Assembly: GCA_037479115.1 (NCBI GenBank)
Contig: JBBFLK010000002.1
Location: forward strand, 62,001 to 126,000
Direction: 5' to 3'
DNA: 64,000 nucleotides
From: Anaerohalosphaeraceae bacterium
GTDB taxonomy: Bacteria > Planctomycetota > Phycisphaerae > Sedimentisphaerales > Anaerohalosphaeraceae
The notes under the pieces are model-generated. The model made no database searches, was not told the origin of the DNA, and saw only the letters and a program-made list of their open reading frames with translations. This document shows, piece by piece, positions 1 to 9,819 of this stretch. Position 1 is the stretch's first letter; every line of letters begins with the position of its first letter. Both the position numbers and the translations under genes were made by a program.

Positions 1-3000
1 GGTAAGCGTCATACGGGTCGTACTGGTAATAGCGATAGAAGTCCTTCCAGCTCTTGTACTTATTGGTATCCAGCTCAAACCACTTGGCGAATATCTCCCA
101 ATCATACATCTCCAGGTAGGTGAGCGGGAAATCATACTTATGACCGTTCGTCCAGCCGTCCCAGCCGCGGTCAATCAGCCAGCCGATTTCGACCTGGTCG
201 GAATAATTCCACCCGCCGCCCAGACCGCCGTAGCCGGGATTCGGAGGCGCTTTTCCGGCACCGCCGTTGCCGCCGTTGCCGCCCAGGACAAAGTTGTTGC
301 GGAACGTACAATTCTCAAACACTGCATCGCTGCTGAACTGGCAGGAAACCGCGCCGCCGTAGGCCCAGCCCGGCCAGCCGCCGTCGCCGCCGTCCGGATG
401 CGCATCGCAGCCGGCATTACCGTTGGTGCCGTTTCCGCCCGTCATCGAGTTGCCCTCGAACAGACAGCCGATAAAGCGGACGGAACTTTCTCGCATATCA
501 ATCGCTCCGCCTTCCGCAATACCGCCGTTCACACCGTCTTGAGCGCACCCCTGCGGAGTCACACCTGTTCCGCCGTTCCAGTTGCAGCTGACAAAACGGC
601 AGTTTCGAATCGTTGCGGAAGAACGCTGAATAATCAAATTGCTTTGACGGAAGGTAAGTCCTTCAATCAGCGAACCTTCCTTCAGACCAATCAGATAGAG
701 ACCTTGCCTATCGAAAATGGTATTTTCCACCGTCTCCGGGTCATCCGGATTGGAACTGCGGATTGTCAGTCTCTTTCCGGCGAAGCTCGCAAAGGTCTCC
801 AAATCCAAATTGGTATTGCTGGTCGTCTGATAAAGACCCGGATTGACAACGATTATGTCTCCGTCCTTGGCGTCATTCATGGCCTGAGACAGTGAATTGT
901 AGGCGGCAGAACCACCCACATACAGCGTCTTCTGCGGACGGACCTTGACCAGCACAACCTTATTGCCGTCAATAACCGCTCGATTGGCCGTATCGGTACT
1001 GCTGTCATGAATTGTACCAGACCAGCCGGTAATCACATACCCTGTGTTCACCTGAGCAGTCAGTTCGACAATTTGTCCCTTGTAATAGAAGGGCTGAGCA
1101 GGTACTACGGTCACCGTACCGAGCCCGCCTTCCACATAGGCATTCAGCGTATACGTCGGCAGACCGGAGGCAAACGGATAGTGATAACCCAAATCCGCCA
1201 TTCCCGTATCCGCCGCGAGATCCGCCGGGTCTGTCGTAAACTGGTGCAGGCCGATCGAAGATGCCGTCACAAGACCGGCGTTGACGGCCGGGCTGAGCGT
1301 CTGATTCAGATAGCACTTGCCCAACGGTCCAGCTTCAAACCGCGGGTCCGCCCGCAGGGTATCTGCCGGCAGGGAAGCAGTGTAATCCGCTCCGATATGC
1401 CCGTAGAACAGACACCGCTGGAACTGGGAGTCCGCCGGGGCATCTTCGGCCACGGCCGTACCGTTGCTGCCGGCCACAATCGTGTGGCTGAAAACAGCCG
1501 CACCGTTCGGGCCGATGTAAACAGCGCCGCCGTTTCCGGACGCCCCCACCAGATTGCCCGAGAAGGTGCAGAACTCAATCACCGGACTGGAACCAACCTT
1601 GGCGGCAACCGCTCCGCCGGACTGTTGAGCCCAGTTATCCGTGAACAAACAGTTGCTCAGTCGGTGAGACAGAAGGACATCGCCGTTTGTAAAGTTCACA
1701 GCACCGCCCTGACCGGTCTGTCCCTCCGCCCGGTTCTCCGCAAACCGGCTGTTCCAGATGTCGGCCTTGGCGTTCATACAGGCGATAGCACCGCCCTGAC
1801 CTTCCCCGCTGGCCGTCTGGTAATACCGCTTGATGCCGGTCGCCGTGTTGAGCGTAAAGATGCTGTTGCCGATGTTCATCTCACCTTCGGTCACGTAAAT
1901 GCCGCCGCCGCTGCGGGCTTCATTGCGGACAAATGTTCCGTTCTCGACAGCCAGGTTCACCTTGCGGCCGAACACGGCGCCGCCCAGCAGGAAGGCATCA
2001 TTGTCAGCAAAGGAACAGCCTGTTATCTGCAGCATAAGCGTCCTGGCCGACTGCGTCGGTGTCGGATTGAAATACATCTCCACGGCACCGCCGCGGCTGG
2101 CTGTATTGCCGCCGAACACACAGTCCGTCAGGGTCAAAGAACTGTCAGAACGAATGGCACCCCCGCTGCCCAGCGTATAATTGCCAAAGAAGCGGCTGTT
2201 CGTCACCACCGCGCTGGGCGAGTGTTTCCCGAGGGTAATCGCGCCGGCCTCTCCGAGGGATTCCATCATATCGGACAGCAGCGACTCATCCACAGAACGA
2301 AGGAATGCCAGTTCATACTCTGTATAGAAATCGATCCCCGGGACTTTCTCATAGGTACCGTTGTTGGAAAACTCACAGTTCTCCACTTCCAGCGTGGTGT
2401 AGTCATCACACCAGACAGCCCCGCCCATGTTTTCTTTGAAGAGGCAGTCCTGCAGCAGCAGCCTGCTGGAAGTGCCGACAGCCACAGCGCCTCCGTTTGT
2501 GTACATCCGCCATGTCACGGGAACCAGATTGTCCAGCCAGTTCTCGAAAGTATCTTCGAAGGCATAGTTTCCAATGAAGGTGCAACCAATAATATTTGCT
2601 TCGGCGTCATTCCCCAAACGAACTGCACCGCCGTCCAGCGGCTGATTCGGATAGACATTTACCGTCCCATCCGCTCCCGGATAAAAGACGTTATAGGGCT
2701 GCTGATAAGCCTGACCGGTGCCCGCCGAGCCGCCGGTACCCGGAATACCATGCTGGGCAATATTGTTCTCAAAAATGCAGTTCCGAATCGTCGGCTGACA
2801 TCCTGTATCGGCGTAAATAGCACCGCCGACACCGTTTCCGTAGGCATCGCCGCCGTTGCCGCCCCAGCTGCCTTTGCCGCCGGTCTCACCGTTGCTGCCG
2901 TTGCCGCCGTTGCCGCCGCAGCCGCCCATGGCTTTGTTATTGCGGAAAACGCAGGCTTCAATTATCGGTGAACTGTTGCCGACGCAGGCAATCGCTCCGC

Positions 3001-6000
3001 CGTAACCCATTCCATAGCCGCTTCCGCCGTGACCGCCGGACTGGCCGTCATTGTCCGGGGCTTGTGCATTTTCAATCGCAGGCCGTCCATTGTTGCCGTC
3101 TCCGCCGTAACCGCCCGTTACAGTGCAGTTTTCAAACACACACTTGCGAATCGTCGGCGAACTGCCGTTTGTGCACAAAATCGCACCGCCGTAGCCGTCG
3201 CCGAACGCATCCATTCCGCTGTTGGCCCGCGGAGGCGGCAAAGGCGTCTGTTCAATCGGCGGATACGGACCATTCACAATCGCTCCGCTTAAGCCCAGAG
3301 CACCAACCATAAAGCCGTTGCGTATCGTCAGGCCCTGAATGACCGTCGAAGGCCCTTCGCCGCTGCGGAAAACAAATCCGCGGCTGGGCTGATAGCGTGT
3401 TCCGCCGCAGTCGATAACCGTGGAGGCCACAATCAGCGGGTCATCCGGATTTTCCGACGTAATCACGATGCTCTTGCCCTGCAGGTCCAGCCCTTCGCCG
3501 ATGCCGTCAAAATCCGTATCCACAAACTCAATCGTGTAGGGAATGCCCGGACGCGGGGCCAGAACAATCGTATCTCCGTCGCGAGCCAGCGCTATCGCTT
3601 CCGACAGCGTAGCCACCTGAGAGGGAACGGGAATAAACTTGGGAATCCCGACTTCAAACTCCACAGTCGCGGTTCGGTCCATCCCCACCACGACAAAGTT
3701 GACTGCTGCAACAGAAGCATCATTGTTTGTCCCCCGCCACTGCCTGACTCGATAGAGAGACGGGTCATCCGGAACAGCCTCCAGACGAACCACTGTTCCC
3801 TGGGTCACCGTAATCGGCGGCAGAACCACCGCCGGTCCGACTTCGTTGAGCACATCATTGGCCGTCCAGGACGCCTTCAGTTTCCCCATCGGATTCACAT
3901 CCGCCACGAAAACAGAGGCGTTCAGGGTATATGTTTTCACCAGAGTCGGATCGGCATTGTAATGATATCCTATATCCACCCGGCCGCTGTCAGGCTCATG
4001 GTCGGTGCGGGTCGTTACCGGGTATCCCAACCGGGAAGCCAGCCAGGCCGCATCGCCCCAGCCGGCATTGATGCAGGGACTGTCAGCCAGCTGCCCCGCT
4101 GCAAGATGGCTCAGATAGGCCGTTCGAGCCAGCGGCATTTGTGCAGAGCCGAAATCCACCAGAAGCGGATCCGTCTGAAGATTGTTCGGTCCGTACCACA
4201 GCCACGGCTGGATGCCGGGGGCAACATACGTGCCCCGCAGTCCGCCCTGGACAATGCTGTAATCCAGCAGAACCGTCGTAAACGGAATATCCCACGTATC
4301 AAAAGGATCTCCAACAGAAATCTGTGAACCCAGAACGGCCTTGTTGTTCCAGAAAATCGAATTGGTCACATCCACAAAGCTGTCATAGGCACTCAGAGCA
4401 CCGCCCGCACCATATTGCATGTTCGTGGCGGTATTGTCCACAAACGTACAGTTCACCAGACTTACATCGCTGGACCAGGCGGCCTGAACGGCACCGCCGC
4501 CGCTGAGAGCCGTATTCTGGAAGAACAGGTTGTTAATCACCTCCTGCGGGCGGTCCCAGTTCAAAGGCGGCCCAATCAATGCCAGGGCCCCGGCATAACC
4601 ATCCGACTCATTCTCGACAAACCGATTGGACGTGAGCAGGACATCCGAATCAGAAACATAAAGACCCGCCGCACAAATCAGCGAGGAGAAGCTGCTGCTG
4701 TCCAGCTGACGCCGCGGCGCAATGTAAACACCGCTGTTGCCGGAGAAAACATTCTCGCTGGCCGTCAGATTGCAGCCGTACACAAAACCGCTGGCCCCCA
4801 GATGTCCGGTGTTGCCGGTAAATTGAGTCCTCCGAATCTCCAGCTGGGAGGCATCTGCATAAAAACCGCCGCCGCTGGGCGAAATGTGATTCTCAAAAAG
4901 ACCATCGGTAATCGAAACTGTATAGCGGGGCGATTGTTCCCCGGCCAGAATTCGGTCAAGGTCCGTACGGTTATCCCACAGCTCCGTTTGGACAATATAA
5001 TAGAAGTTGACTCGACCGTGATTGATGTATTCGGAAGTAACAAACGTGTCAATCTCTCGCTGCCGATCTCCCGGAGAGTCGCCCTGCGGGAAGAAATTGT
5101 TGAAATAAGACTCTTCATAGGGAGTGAGCGAATTGCCCGCATACAAACCGCCGGCAGAAGATTGGACAAAGTGGTAGTCCGCCGCATTTCCGCTGAACGT
5201 ACAGTTCGTCAGCTGAAGGACCCCCGCTTTGTCCTCGGTGGAAGGCGCAAAATTGCAGTACAGAGCCCCGCCGCTGAAGGCATCGCTGCTGCGGAACACA
5301 CAGTTTGTAAAGACCATGCTTTCGGGCTGGTCGGCAAAGATTCCGCCTCCAAAGCCCTCATACCGATAATCCGTCGGATTGCTGACATCGGCATATACGC
5401 TGTTGCCTTCGAACACGCAGTTTTCAAACACGGCACGGCTGCCTTTGTCGTACAATTCCGCCCCGCCGTGATTGGCAAAAGCCCGACAGTTGGAAATCGT
5501 GGTGTTCTTCATTGTCACCACGCTGCCGGCCCCATAGAAGTTTGCACCCGCGCAGGCCCCGGCATTGGGCTTATCCGGGTCTGTCGCCGACAACTGCCTC
5601 ATGAAAACCGTTTCACTTGAAATCGGTTGATTCGCCCGAGACCAATACCACGTGGCCGGGTCATCCGCATTATTCGGGTCTGACGTCTCGAGCGTTACTT
5701 CATACTCTTCCGTTGTTAAAAGGAAACCATAGAATGGATAATACGGACTGTAGAAGATAATCGGATTCCTGACAATCAGGATATCCGTGTACCCCTCTTC
5801 AAACTCAATCGGGAACGGAGGATAATTATTCTTAACATCCCACTCAAACCAGGTCCCCCTCAGATAATCCTCAAGGTCTTCCGTATGGGTGTAAGAATTA
5901 TCGATATTGCCGGTATCCTCCCAATAATAGGCCATATAGTAGAGGTTAGACGGCCAGATGCCGGTGTGGCCGGAGAAACTGCGTCCGTTCACTGACCCAC

Positions 6001-9000
6001 CGCCCCCAAACCGGAACCCGCCGGCCCCGCCGGGGTTGCCGTTGCCGCCGGTCCCGCCATTGGCCCGCACACCTTCCTGAAGAAGATTCCCAAGAGCATC
6101 CCTGACTGTCCCCAGCTCATACAGCTTATCCGGAACAAAATAGGCCGGACCGCCGTTGCCGCCGGGACCATTCGGGGCATTTCCTCCCGGACCGCCGTTG
6201 CCGCCGTTGCCGCCGGAATAATCACCCCGAAGTTCCACAATGACCCGGCAGTTGTCAAACGTGCAGCCGTCCATGAGGACTTCTGTATTTTCACCAAAGA
6301 AAATTGCACCGCCGGCGGAATAGGGCTCTCTTAAGTCACCGCCAACTCCACCAGGACCGCCGCGGCCGCCCGGTCCATCTTTTCCCGCCCCGCCGTTGCC
6401 GCCGTTGCCGCCCCGACCGGCTTCTCCAACCTGAACATAACAGTTGGAAATAGAAACATTGTAGAGTTCCGGCTTGCAGTCCGGCTCAAAATAGATCGCG
6501 CCGCCCCAGGCACAGCCGCCCTTGCCGGCGTCACCCCCGCTGCCGCCGTCATAACCGGGGCTTCTTTCAACACTATCAGGTACTTCACCTCCGTCGCTGC
6601 CGTTGCCGCCGTTGCCGGCATTTCCGCCGACAGCCGCACAATCGGTAAACCGGCATCCATAAATCAAAGGCGAAGAACCCTGAACGGCAAAAATGGCTCC
6701 GCCGTAGGCATTCCCGCCATAACCGCCGCGGGCGCCGGGCAAACCGTGCCTGCCCGGACCGACTGCCGGTGCATTTCCGCCATGGGAGCCAGCCTGCCCG
6801 ATAGCTGTACATCTTTCAAAAATACAGTTGCGAATGGTCGGACTGGCCGGATTAATTTCCCGAAACTCTTTCGGATAGGCGGAAAACTCATCGCGGCTGT
6901 TTGTCGGAGCAGGGATTTTTTGCCCGATATAAATGGCACCGCCGTAGGCATCCCGACCGTCCCGGCCTCGAGCATAAATCACTTCACCATTTTCCGAGAA
7001 GCTTTCCCAGACAGACGAGTTTGCATACAAATCCGGGTCATCAAACGCCGTAGCATTCCGGATTGTCAGACCGGCAAGAACCGTGTTTCGTCCCACATTG
7101 CGGAAGATAAAGGCTCGGCGTTCTTCCCCGGCCCAGAAGTTCCAAATATCTTCACAGTCAATGATGGTCTGACTGACCACATCCGGATTATCCGGATTTA
7201 GGCTGCGGATGGTGATGGCCTTGCCGTCCACCAAAATATTGGTTTCACGGTACAAACCCGGATGAATCACGACCCGGTCCCCGGACCGCGAGGCATTGAC
7301 AGCAATCTGGATGGTTGGATAAGCTGCCGACGGAACATGACGAGTCACGGGCACAGTCGTATAACCGACCGAAATCGGCTCTGAATCAGCGGTAATGGCC
7401 TCCGGAAGTCCGCCGCTGCCTCCGCCTGCCTGGCGAACCCGAAGCACAAACCGGAATTCCTTTCCGGCAACCCCGCCGGGAATAACCGGTGTAAAGTAAT
7501 ACGGCACCGTCAGCCAGCCGCTGTCGTAATCATCCGGATTGCCTTCGGAGGCCTCGACACAATCGAAGAAGTATTCCACTCCGTTTTCATCGTACGCCGT
7601 TACAGCCTCCATGCCGAGCCGCAGATTGCCCAACGCACGCGGAACCGCTTTCCACCGCGGCGGATTCGGAGCCGGCGGCAGATTGTCCACCTCGACGGCC
7701 GTGGTGGTCTGCTTGGCTTCAGACCAGGCCGTTTCATTATAGCGAGTCGATTTATCCCGAACCTTGCAGCGGAACGTGTAGGTGGTTCCCGGCTGCAGAA
7801 GAGCTCTTTCGTCAGGCGTATCGCCTAAAATATACAGGGGTTCATCCTGCCAGCCGCTGCTTAAATTGGGATTCTCCAGGCATTCAAAATAATACTGTAC
7901 TCCGGAAGGATCCGTCGCCGTCTGCGCCTGCATAACGATATGACGCAGACCCGTTGCCGTCGGGACAATATCCCACTGAGCCGGATTCGGAAACGGAGGA
8001 ATTGTATCTTCAATCTGGACGGAAGACAGGGCTTTGTACAAATTCAAACGCCCTCCTGTTACACAAAATCCGTTCAGAGACGGCAGCGGGTCAACCGAGC
8101 CCATCAGAATTTGTTTGACCTCGGCCGCCGTTAATGTCGAAGAAAGCGACCAAAGCAGCGCCGCGGCTCCGGCCACATGCGGACTGGCCATCGAGGTGCC
8201 GCTGTAAAACGCGTATCCATCCGGCGTACCGTCTGTATCCAGCGACAAGGGAACAGTACTGAGAATATCCTGGCCCGGTGCAGCCAAATCGACCGTGGTT
8301 CGGCCCCAGTTGGAGAAATAAGCCCTTTGGTCATTGCGGTTTGTCGCCATGACGGATACAATCAAATCCAAATCATACCCGGCAGGATAGAAGGGCACGG
8401 CATCATTGTTGCTGGCATCGTTTCCGGCCGCCGCTACAAACAAATGTCCGGCACGCTGAGCCGCCATAAGGGCGTCATACATCGCCGGGTTAAAACTCCC
8501 TCCGCCATAGGAATTATTGCTCACCTTGACACCTCTCTGAACTGCATAATTCAGAGCCGCAATCAGCGACGAATCATAAAAGACGCTGTGTTCGACATTG
8601 TCTATTACAATCTTTGTGCTGGCTTTCAACGCCATCACACGAACATTCCAGTTGACGCCGACAACCCCCCGGCTGTTATTTCCGACAGCTCCGATGGTTC
8701 CGGCAACATGAGTCCCGTGACCGTCCTCATCCATCGGGTCAGAATCCCAATCGCCGAAATCATACCCGTAAATGTCGTCAACAAGGCCGTTTCCGTCATC
8801 ATCCACACCGGGGCTGCCGTTCAGTTCCGCCGTATTGACCCACAGGTTCGCCTGCAAATCCGGATGTGTATAATCAATTCCGGTATCGATAACAGCCACG
8901 ACAATATTTTGATTGCCGACAGACAGGTTCCACGCTTCGGGCGCATCAATATCCGCATCAAAGGTGCCGCCGGACTGACCGACATTATGAAGCCCCCACA

Positions 9001-9382
9001 GCTGACCGAAATACGTATCATTCGGGACCAGAGCCTTGGTTCGGATATAATCAGGGCTGGCATACTGCACTCCCGGCGTCGCCTGGAAAGCGATTCGAGC
9101 CTTTTGGACATCAACCCCGGCAGGCAATTTCACCAAAGCCAAACCAGGCACGAGGTCCCCCATCATCCGAACAATCGTCCCGCCGCCGGCCTGCTGCACA
9201 ACCGCCGTCCTTATGGCCGCTGCAGTGGAACTGGTGCCTGTTTCATAAAAGCGCACCAGCAAATACCCGTCCCGATACAAAGGAAGATGGGAAGGGTTGG
9301 AAGGATTTTGGAAGAAACCTGCTATGCCGAGAGAAGAAAGGACAAAAAGAACGAGAACAGCCCAAGAAACCTTGCGTGCCAT
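1..9382 (-). CDS. Giant exported subtilisin-like protease with three beta-helix modules (3' end outside window)
   Basis: One uninterrupted minus-strand frame runs from an ATG at 9382, preceded by GGAGGG four bases upstream, to base 1, giving more than 3,120 residues with the C-terminus outside the window. Residues 1-25 look like a signal peptide. A family S8 catalytic domain follows, with Asp in a DTG motif near residue 166, His in GHGTHVAG near 220 and Ser in GTSMASPHVAG near 395. Two fibronectin-III-like segments span roughly 440-690. Three large modules follow, each opening with a DGD-IV-PG-Y start block, continuing with NC-F-N-A--GGA coils typical of right-handed parallel beta-helices, and ending in D-G--D-GYHY. 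The second and third modules are preceded by an InlB-B-like repeat. Gly/Asn-rich GGNGGNG loops are inserted between coils. It is probably a secreted or surface protease or adhesin. The substrate is unknown, and any anchor would lie beyond the window. Confidence 0.9.
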   Translation of the reverse strand, partial: MARKVSWAVLVLFVLSSLGIAGFFQNPSNPSHLPLYRDGYLLVRFYETGTSSTAAAIRTAVVQQAGGGTIVRMMGDLVPGLALVKLPAGVDVQKARIAFQATPGVQYASPDYIRTKALVPNDTYFGQLWGLHNVGQSGGTFDADIDAPEAWNLSVGNQNIVVAVIDTGIDYTHPDLQANLWVNTAELNGSPGVDDDGNGLVDDIYGYDFGDWDSDPMDEDGHGTHVAGTIGAVGNNSRGVVGVNWNVRVMALKASTKIVIDNVEHSVFYDSSLIAALNYAVQRGVKVSNNSYGGGSFNPAMYDALMAAQRAGHLFVAAAGNDASNNDAVPFYPAGYDLDLIVSVMATNRNDQRAYFSNWGRTTVDLAAPGQDILSTVPLSLDTDGTPDGYAFYSGTSMASPHVAGAAALLWSLSSTLTAAEVKQILMGSVDPLPSLNGFCVTGGRLNLYKALSSVQIEDTIPPFPNPAQWDIVPTATGLRHIVMQAQTATDPSGVQYYFECLENPNLSSGWQDEPLYILGDTPDERALLQPGTTYTFRCKVRDKSTRYNETAWSEAKQTTTAVEVDNLPPAPNPPRWKAVPRALGNLRLGMEAVTAYDENGVEYFFDCVEASEGNPDDYDSGWLTVPYYFTPVIPGGVAGKEFRFVLRVRQAGGGSGGLPEAITADSEPISVGYTTVPVTRHVPSAAYPTIQIAVNASRSGDRVVIHPGLYRETNILVDGKAITIRSLNPDNPDVVSQTIIDCEDIWNFWAGEERRAFIFRNVGRNTVLAGLTIRNATAFDDPDLYANSSVWESFSENGEVIYARGRDGRDAYGGAIYIGQKIPAPTNSRDEFSAYPKEFREINPASPTIRNCIFERCTAIGQAGSHGGNAPAVGPGRHGLPGARGGYGGNAYGGAIFAVQGSSPLIYGCRFTDCAAVGGNAGNGGNGSDGGEVPDSVERSPGYDGGSGGDAGKGGCAWGGAIYFEPDCKPELYNVSISNCYVQVGEAGRGGNGGNGGAGKDGPGGRGGPGGVGGDLREPYSAGGAIFFGENTEVLMDGCTFDNCRVIVELRGDYSGGNGGNGGPGGNAPNGPGGNGGPAYFVPDKLYELGTVRDALGNLLQEGVRANGGTGGNGNPGGAGGFRFGGGGSVNGRSFSGHTGIWPSNLYYMAYYWEDTGNIDNSYTHTEDLEDYLRGTWFEWDVKNNYPPFPIEFEEGYTDILIVRNPIIFYSPYYPFYGFLLTTEEYEVTLETSDPNNADDPATWYWSRANQPISSETVFMRQLSATDPDKPNAGACAGANFYGAGSVVTMKNTTISNCRAFANHGGAELYDKGSRAVFENCVFEGNSVYADVSNPTDYRYEGFGGGIFADQPESMVFTNCVFRSSDAFSGGALYCNFAPSTEDKAGVLQLTNCTFSGNAADYHFVQSSAGGLYAGNSLTPYEESYFNNFFPQGDSPGDRQREIDTFVTSEYINHGRVNFYYIVQTELWDNRTDLDRILAGEQSPRYTVSITDGLFENHISPSGGGFYADASQLEIRRTQFTGNTGHLGASGFVYGCNLTASENVFSGNSGVYIAPRRQLDSSSFSSLICAAGLYVSDSDVLLTSNRFVENESDGYAGALALIGPPLNWDRPQEVINNLFFQNTALSGGGAVQAAWSSDVSLVNCTFVDNTATNMQYGAGGALSAYDSFVDVTNSIFWNNKAVLGSQISVGDPFDTWDIPFTTVLLDYSIVQGGLRGTYVAPGIQPWLWYGPNNLQTDPLLVDFGSAQMPLARTAYLSHLAAGQLADSPCINAGWGDAAWLASRLGYPVTTRTDHEPDSGRVDIGYHYNADPTLVKTYTLNASVFVADVNPMGKLKASWTANDVLNEVGPAVVLPPITVTQGTVVRLEAVPDDPSLYRVRQWRGTNNDASVAAVNFVVVGMDRTATVEFEVGIPKFIPVPSQVATLSEAIALARDGDTIVLAPRPGIPYTIEFVDTDFDGIGEGLDLQGKSIVITSENPDDPLIVASTVIDCGGTRYQPSRGFVFRSGEGPSTVIQGLTIRNGFMVGALGLSGAIVNGPYPPIEQTPLPPPRANSGMDAFGDGYGGAILCTNGSSPTIRKCVFENCTVTGGYGGDGNNGRPAIENAQAPDNDGQSGGHGGSGYGMGYGGAIACVGNSSPIIEACVFRNNKAMGGCGGNGGNGSNGETGGKGSWGGNGGDAYGNGVGGAIYADTGCQPTIRNCIFENNIAQHGIPGTGGSAGTGQAYQQPYNVFYPGADGTVNVYPNQPLDGGAVRLGNDAEANIIGCTFIGNYAFEDTFENWLDNLVPVTWRMYTNGGAVAVGTSSRLLLQDCLFKENMGGAVWCDDYTTLEVENCEFSNNGTYEKVPGIDFYTEYELAFLRSVDESLLSDMMESLGEAGAITLGKHSPSAVVTNSRFFGNYTLGSGGAIRSDSSLTLTDCVFGGNTASRGGAVEMYFNPTPTQSARTLMLQITGCSFADNDAFLLGGAVFGRKVNLAVENGTFVRNEARSGGGIYVTEGEMNIGNSIFTLNTATGIKRYYQTASGEGQGGAIACMNAKADIWNSRFAENRAEGQTGQGGAVNFTNGDVLLSHRLSNCLFTDNWAQQSGGAVAAKVGSSPVIEFCTFSGNLVGASGNGGAVYIGPNGAAVFSHTIVAGSNGTAVAEDAPADSQFQRCLFYGHIGADYTASLPADTLRADPRFEAGPLGKCYLNQTLSPAVNAGLVTASSIGLHQFTTDPADLAADTGMADLGYHYPFASGLPTYTLNAYVEGGLGTVTVVPAQPFYYKGQIVELTAQVNTGYVITGWSGTIHDSSTDTANRAVIDGNKVVLVKVRPQKTLYVGGSAAYNSLSQAMNDAKDGDIIVVNPGLYQTTSNTNLDLETFASFAGKRLTIRSSNPDDPETVENTIFDRQGLYLIGLKEGSLIEGLTFRQSNLIIQRSSATIRNCRFVSCNWNGGTGVTPQGCAQDGVNGGIAEGGAIDMRESSVRFIGCLFEGNSMTGGNGTNGNAGCDAHPDGGDGGWPGWAYGGAVSCQFSSDAVFENCTFRNNFVLGGNGGNGGAGKAPPNPGYGGLGGGWNYSDQVEIGWLIDRGWDGWTNGHKYDFPLTYLEMYDWEIFAKWFELDTNKYKSWKDFYRYYQYDPYDAY
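2889..2928. repeat. Nine-base iterations encoding GGN/GGNG loops in the protease gene
   Basis: The plus strand shows near-perfect iterations of a nine-base unit of the form TTGCCGCCG. On the coding strand they encode Gly-Gly-Asn loops between beta-helix coils. Further copies lie near 261-283, 6192-6214, 6391-6412 and 6597-6618. They keep the reading frame, so gain or loss of a unit would change loop length without breaking the protein. Confidence 0.7.
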
Positions 9383-9819
9383 GGCACCCTCCGTAAAGGA
9401 CCCTTTATTTCCCATTTTGACGGCTTTCCAAAATATTGTTCGTGTATCGTTTTACTCGACTTCGTGAACATCCTCATGATGTACCGTGAGTCCAGACAAC
9501 ACCTTTACCGTATCGGAAAACGTAAAAGGCGAGTTTATCCTACCTTACCAAAATGCCCATTTTTAGTCAAGAAGCTTTGAAAATACACAAACTGAACAAC
9601 CTGGAGAAAGATGATTTTATAGGACTAAAAAAACCCCCAATCGAATAAGAACAATTTTTGTCCCTATAATCGCAAAATGACCTATAAAAAATGAATTATA
9701 AAACCAGAAAATAAATGATGTTTTATCATAGCAATTTTTCTTTTCTTTTTCCAGTTTTTTTTGTATTTTTCCATCATTTCTAAAGTGGAACCACAGATAG
9801 CGACCTAATATATCTTTTT
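9383..9819. other. Divergent intergenic region, AT-rich towards aroA
   Basis: These 437 bases separate the giant protease gene (-) from aroA (+). No coding frame, tRNA or strong terminator was found. The part from about 9600 to 9819 is very A/T-rich with homopolymer runs. A TAATAT sequence at 9806-9811 could be a -10 element for aroA, but no convincing -35 is visible. No clear promoter was identified for the protease. Confidence 0.5.

Noticed and set aside
2889-6618. G/C-rich iterations considered as a CRISPR array
   Set aside because: Units are nine bases without unique spacers, stay in frame with the protease and encode Gly/Asn loops.
140-9580. Long plus-strand open frames opposite the giant protease, up to several hundred codons
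   Set aside because: They are antisense to a frame with clear subtilisin and beta-helix motifs, have no family resemblance and follow from the G/C bias of Gly- and Asn-rich codons.
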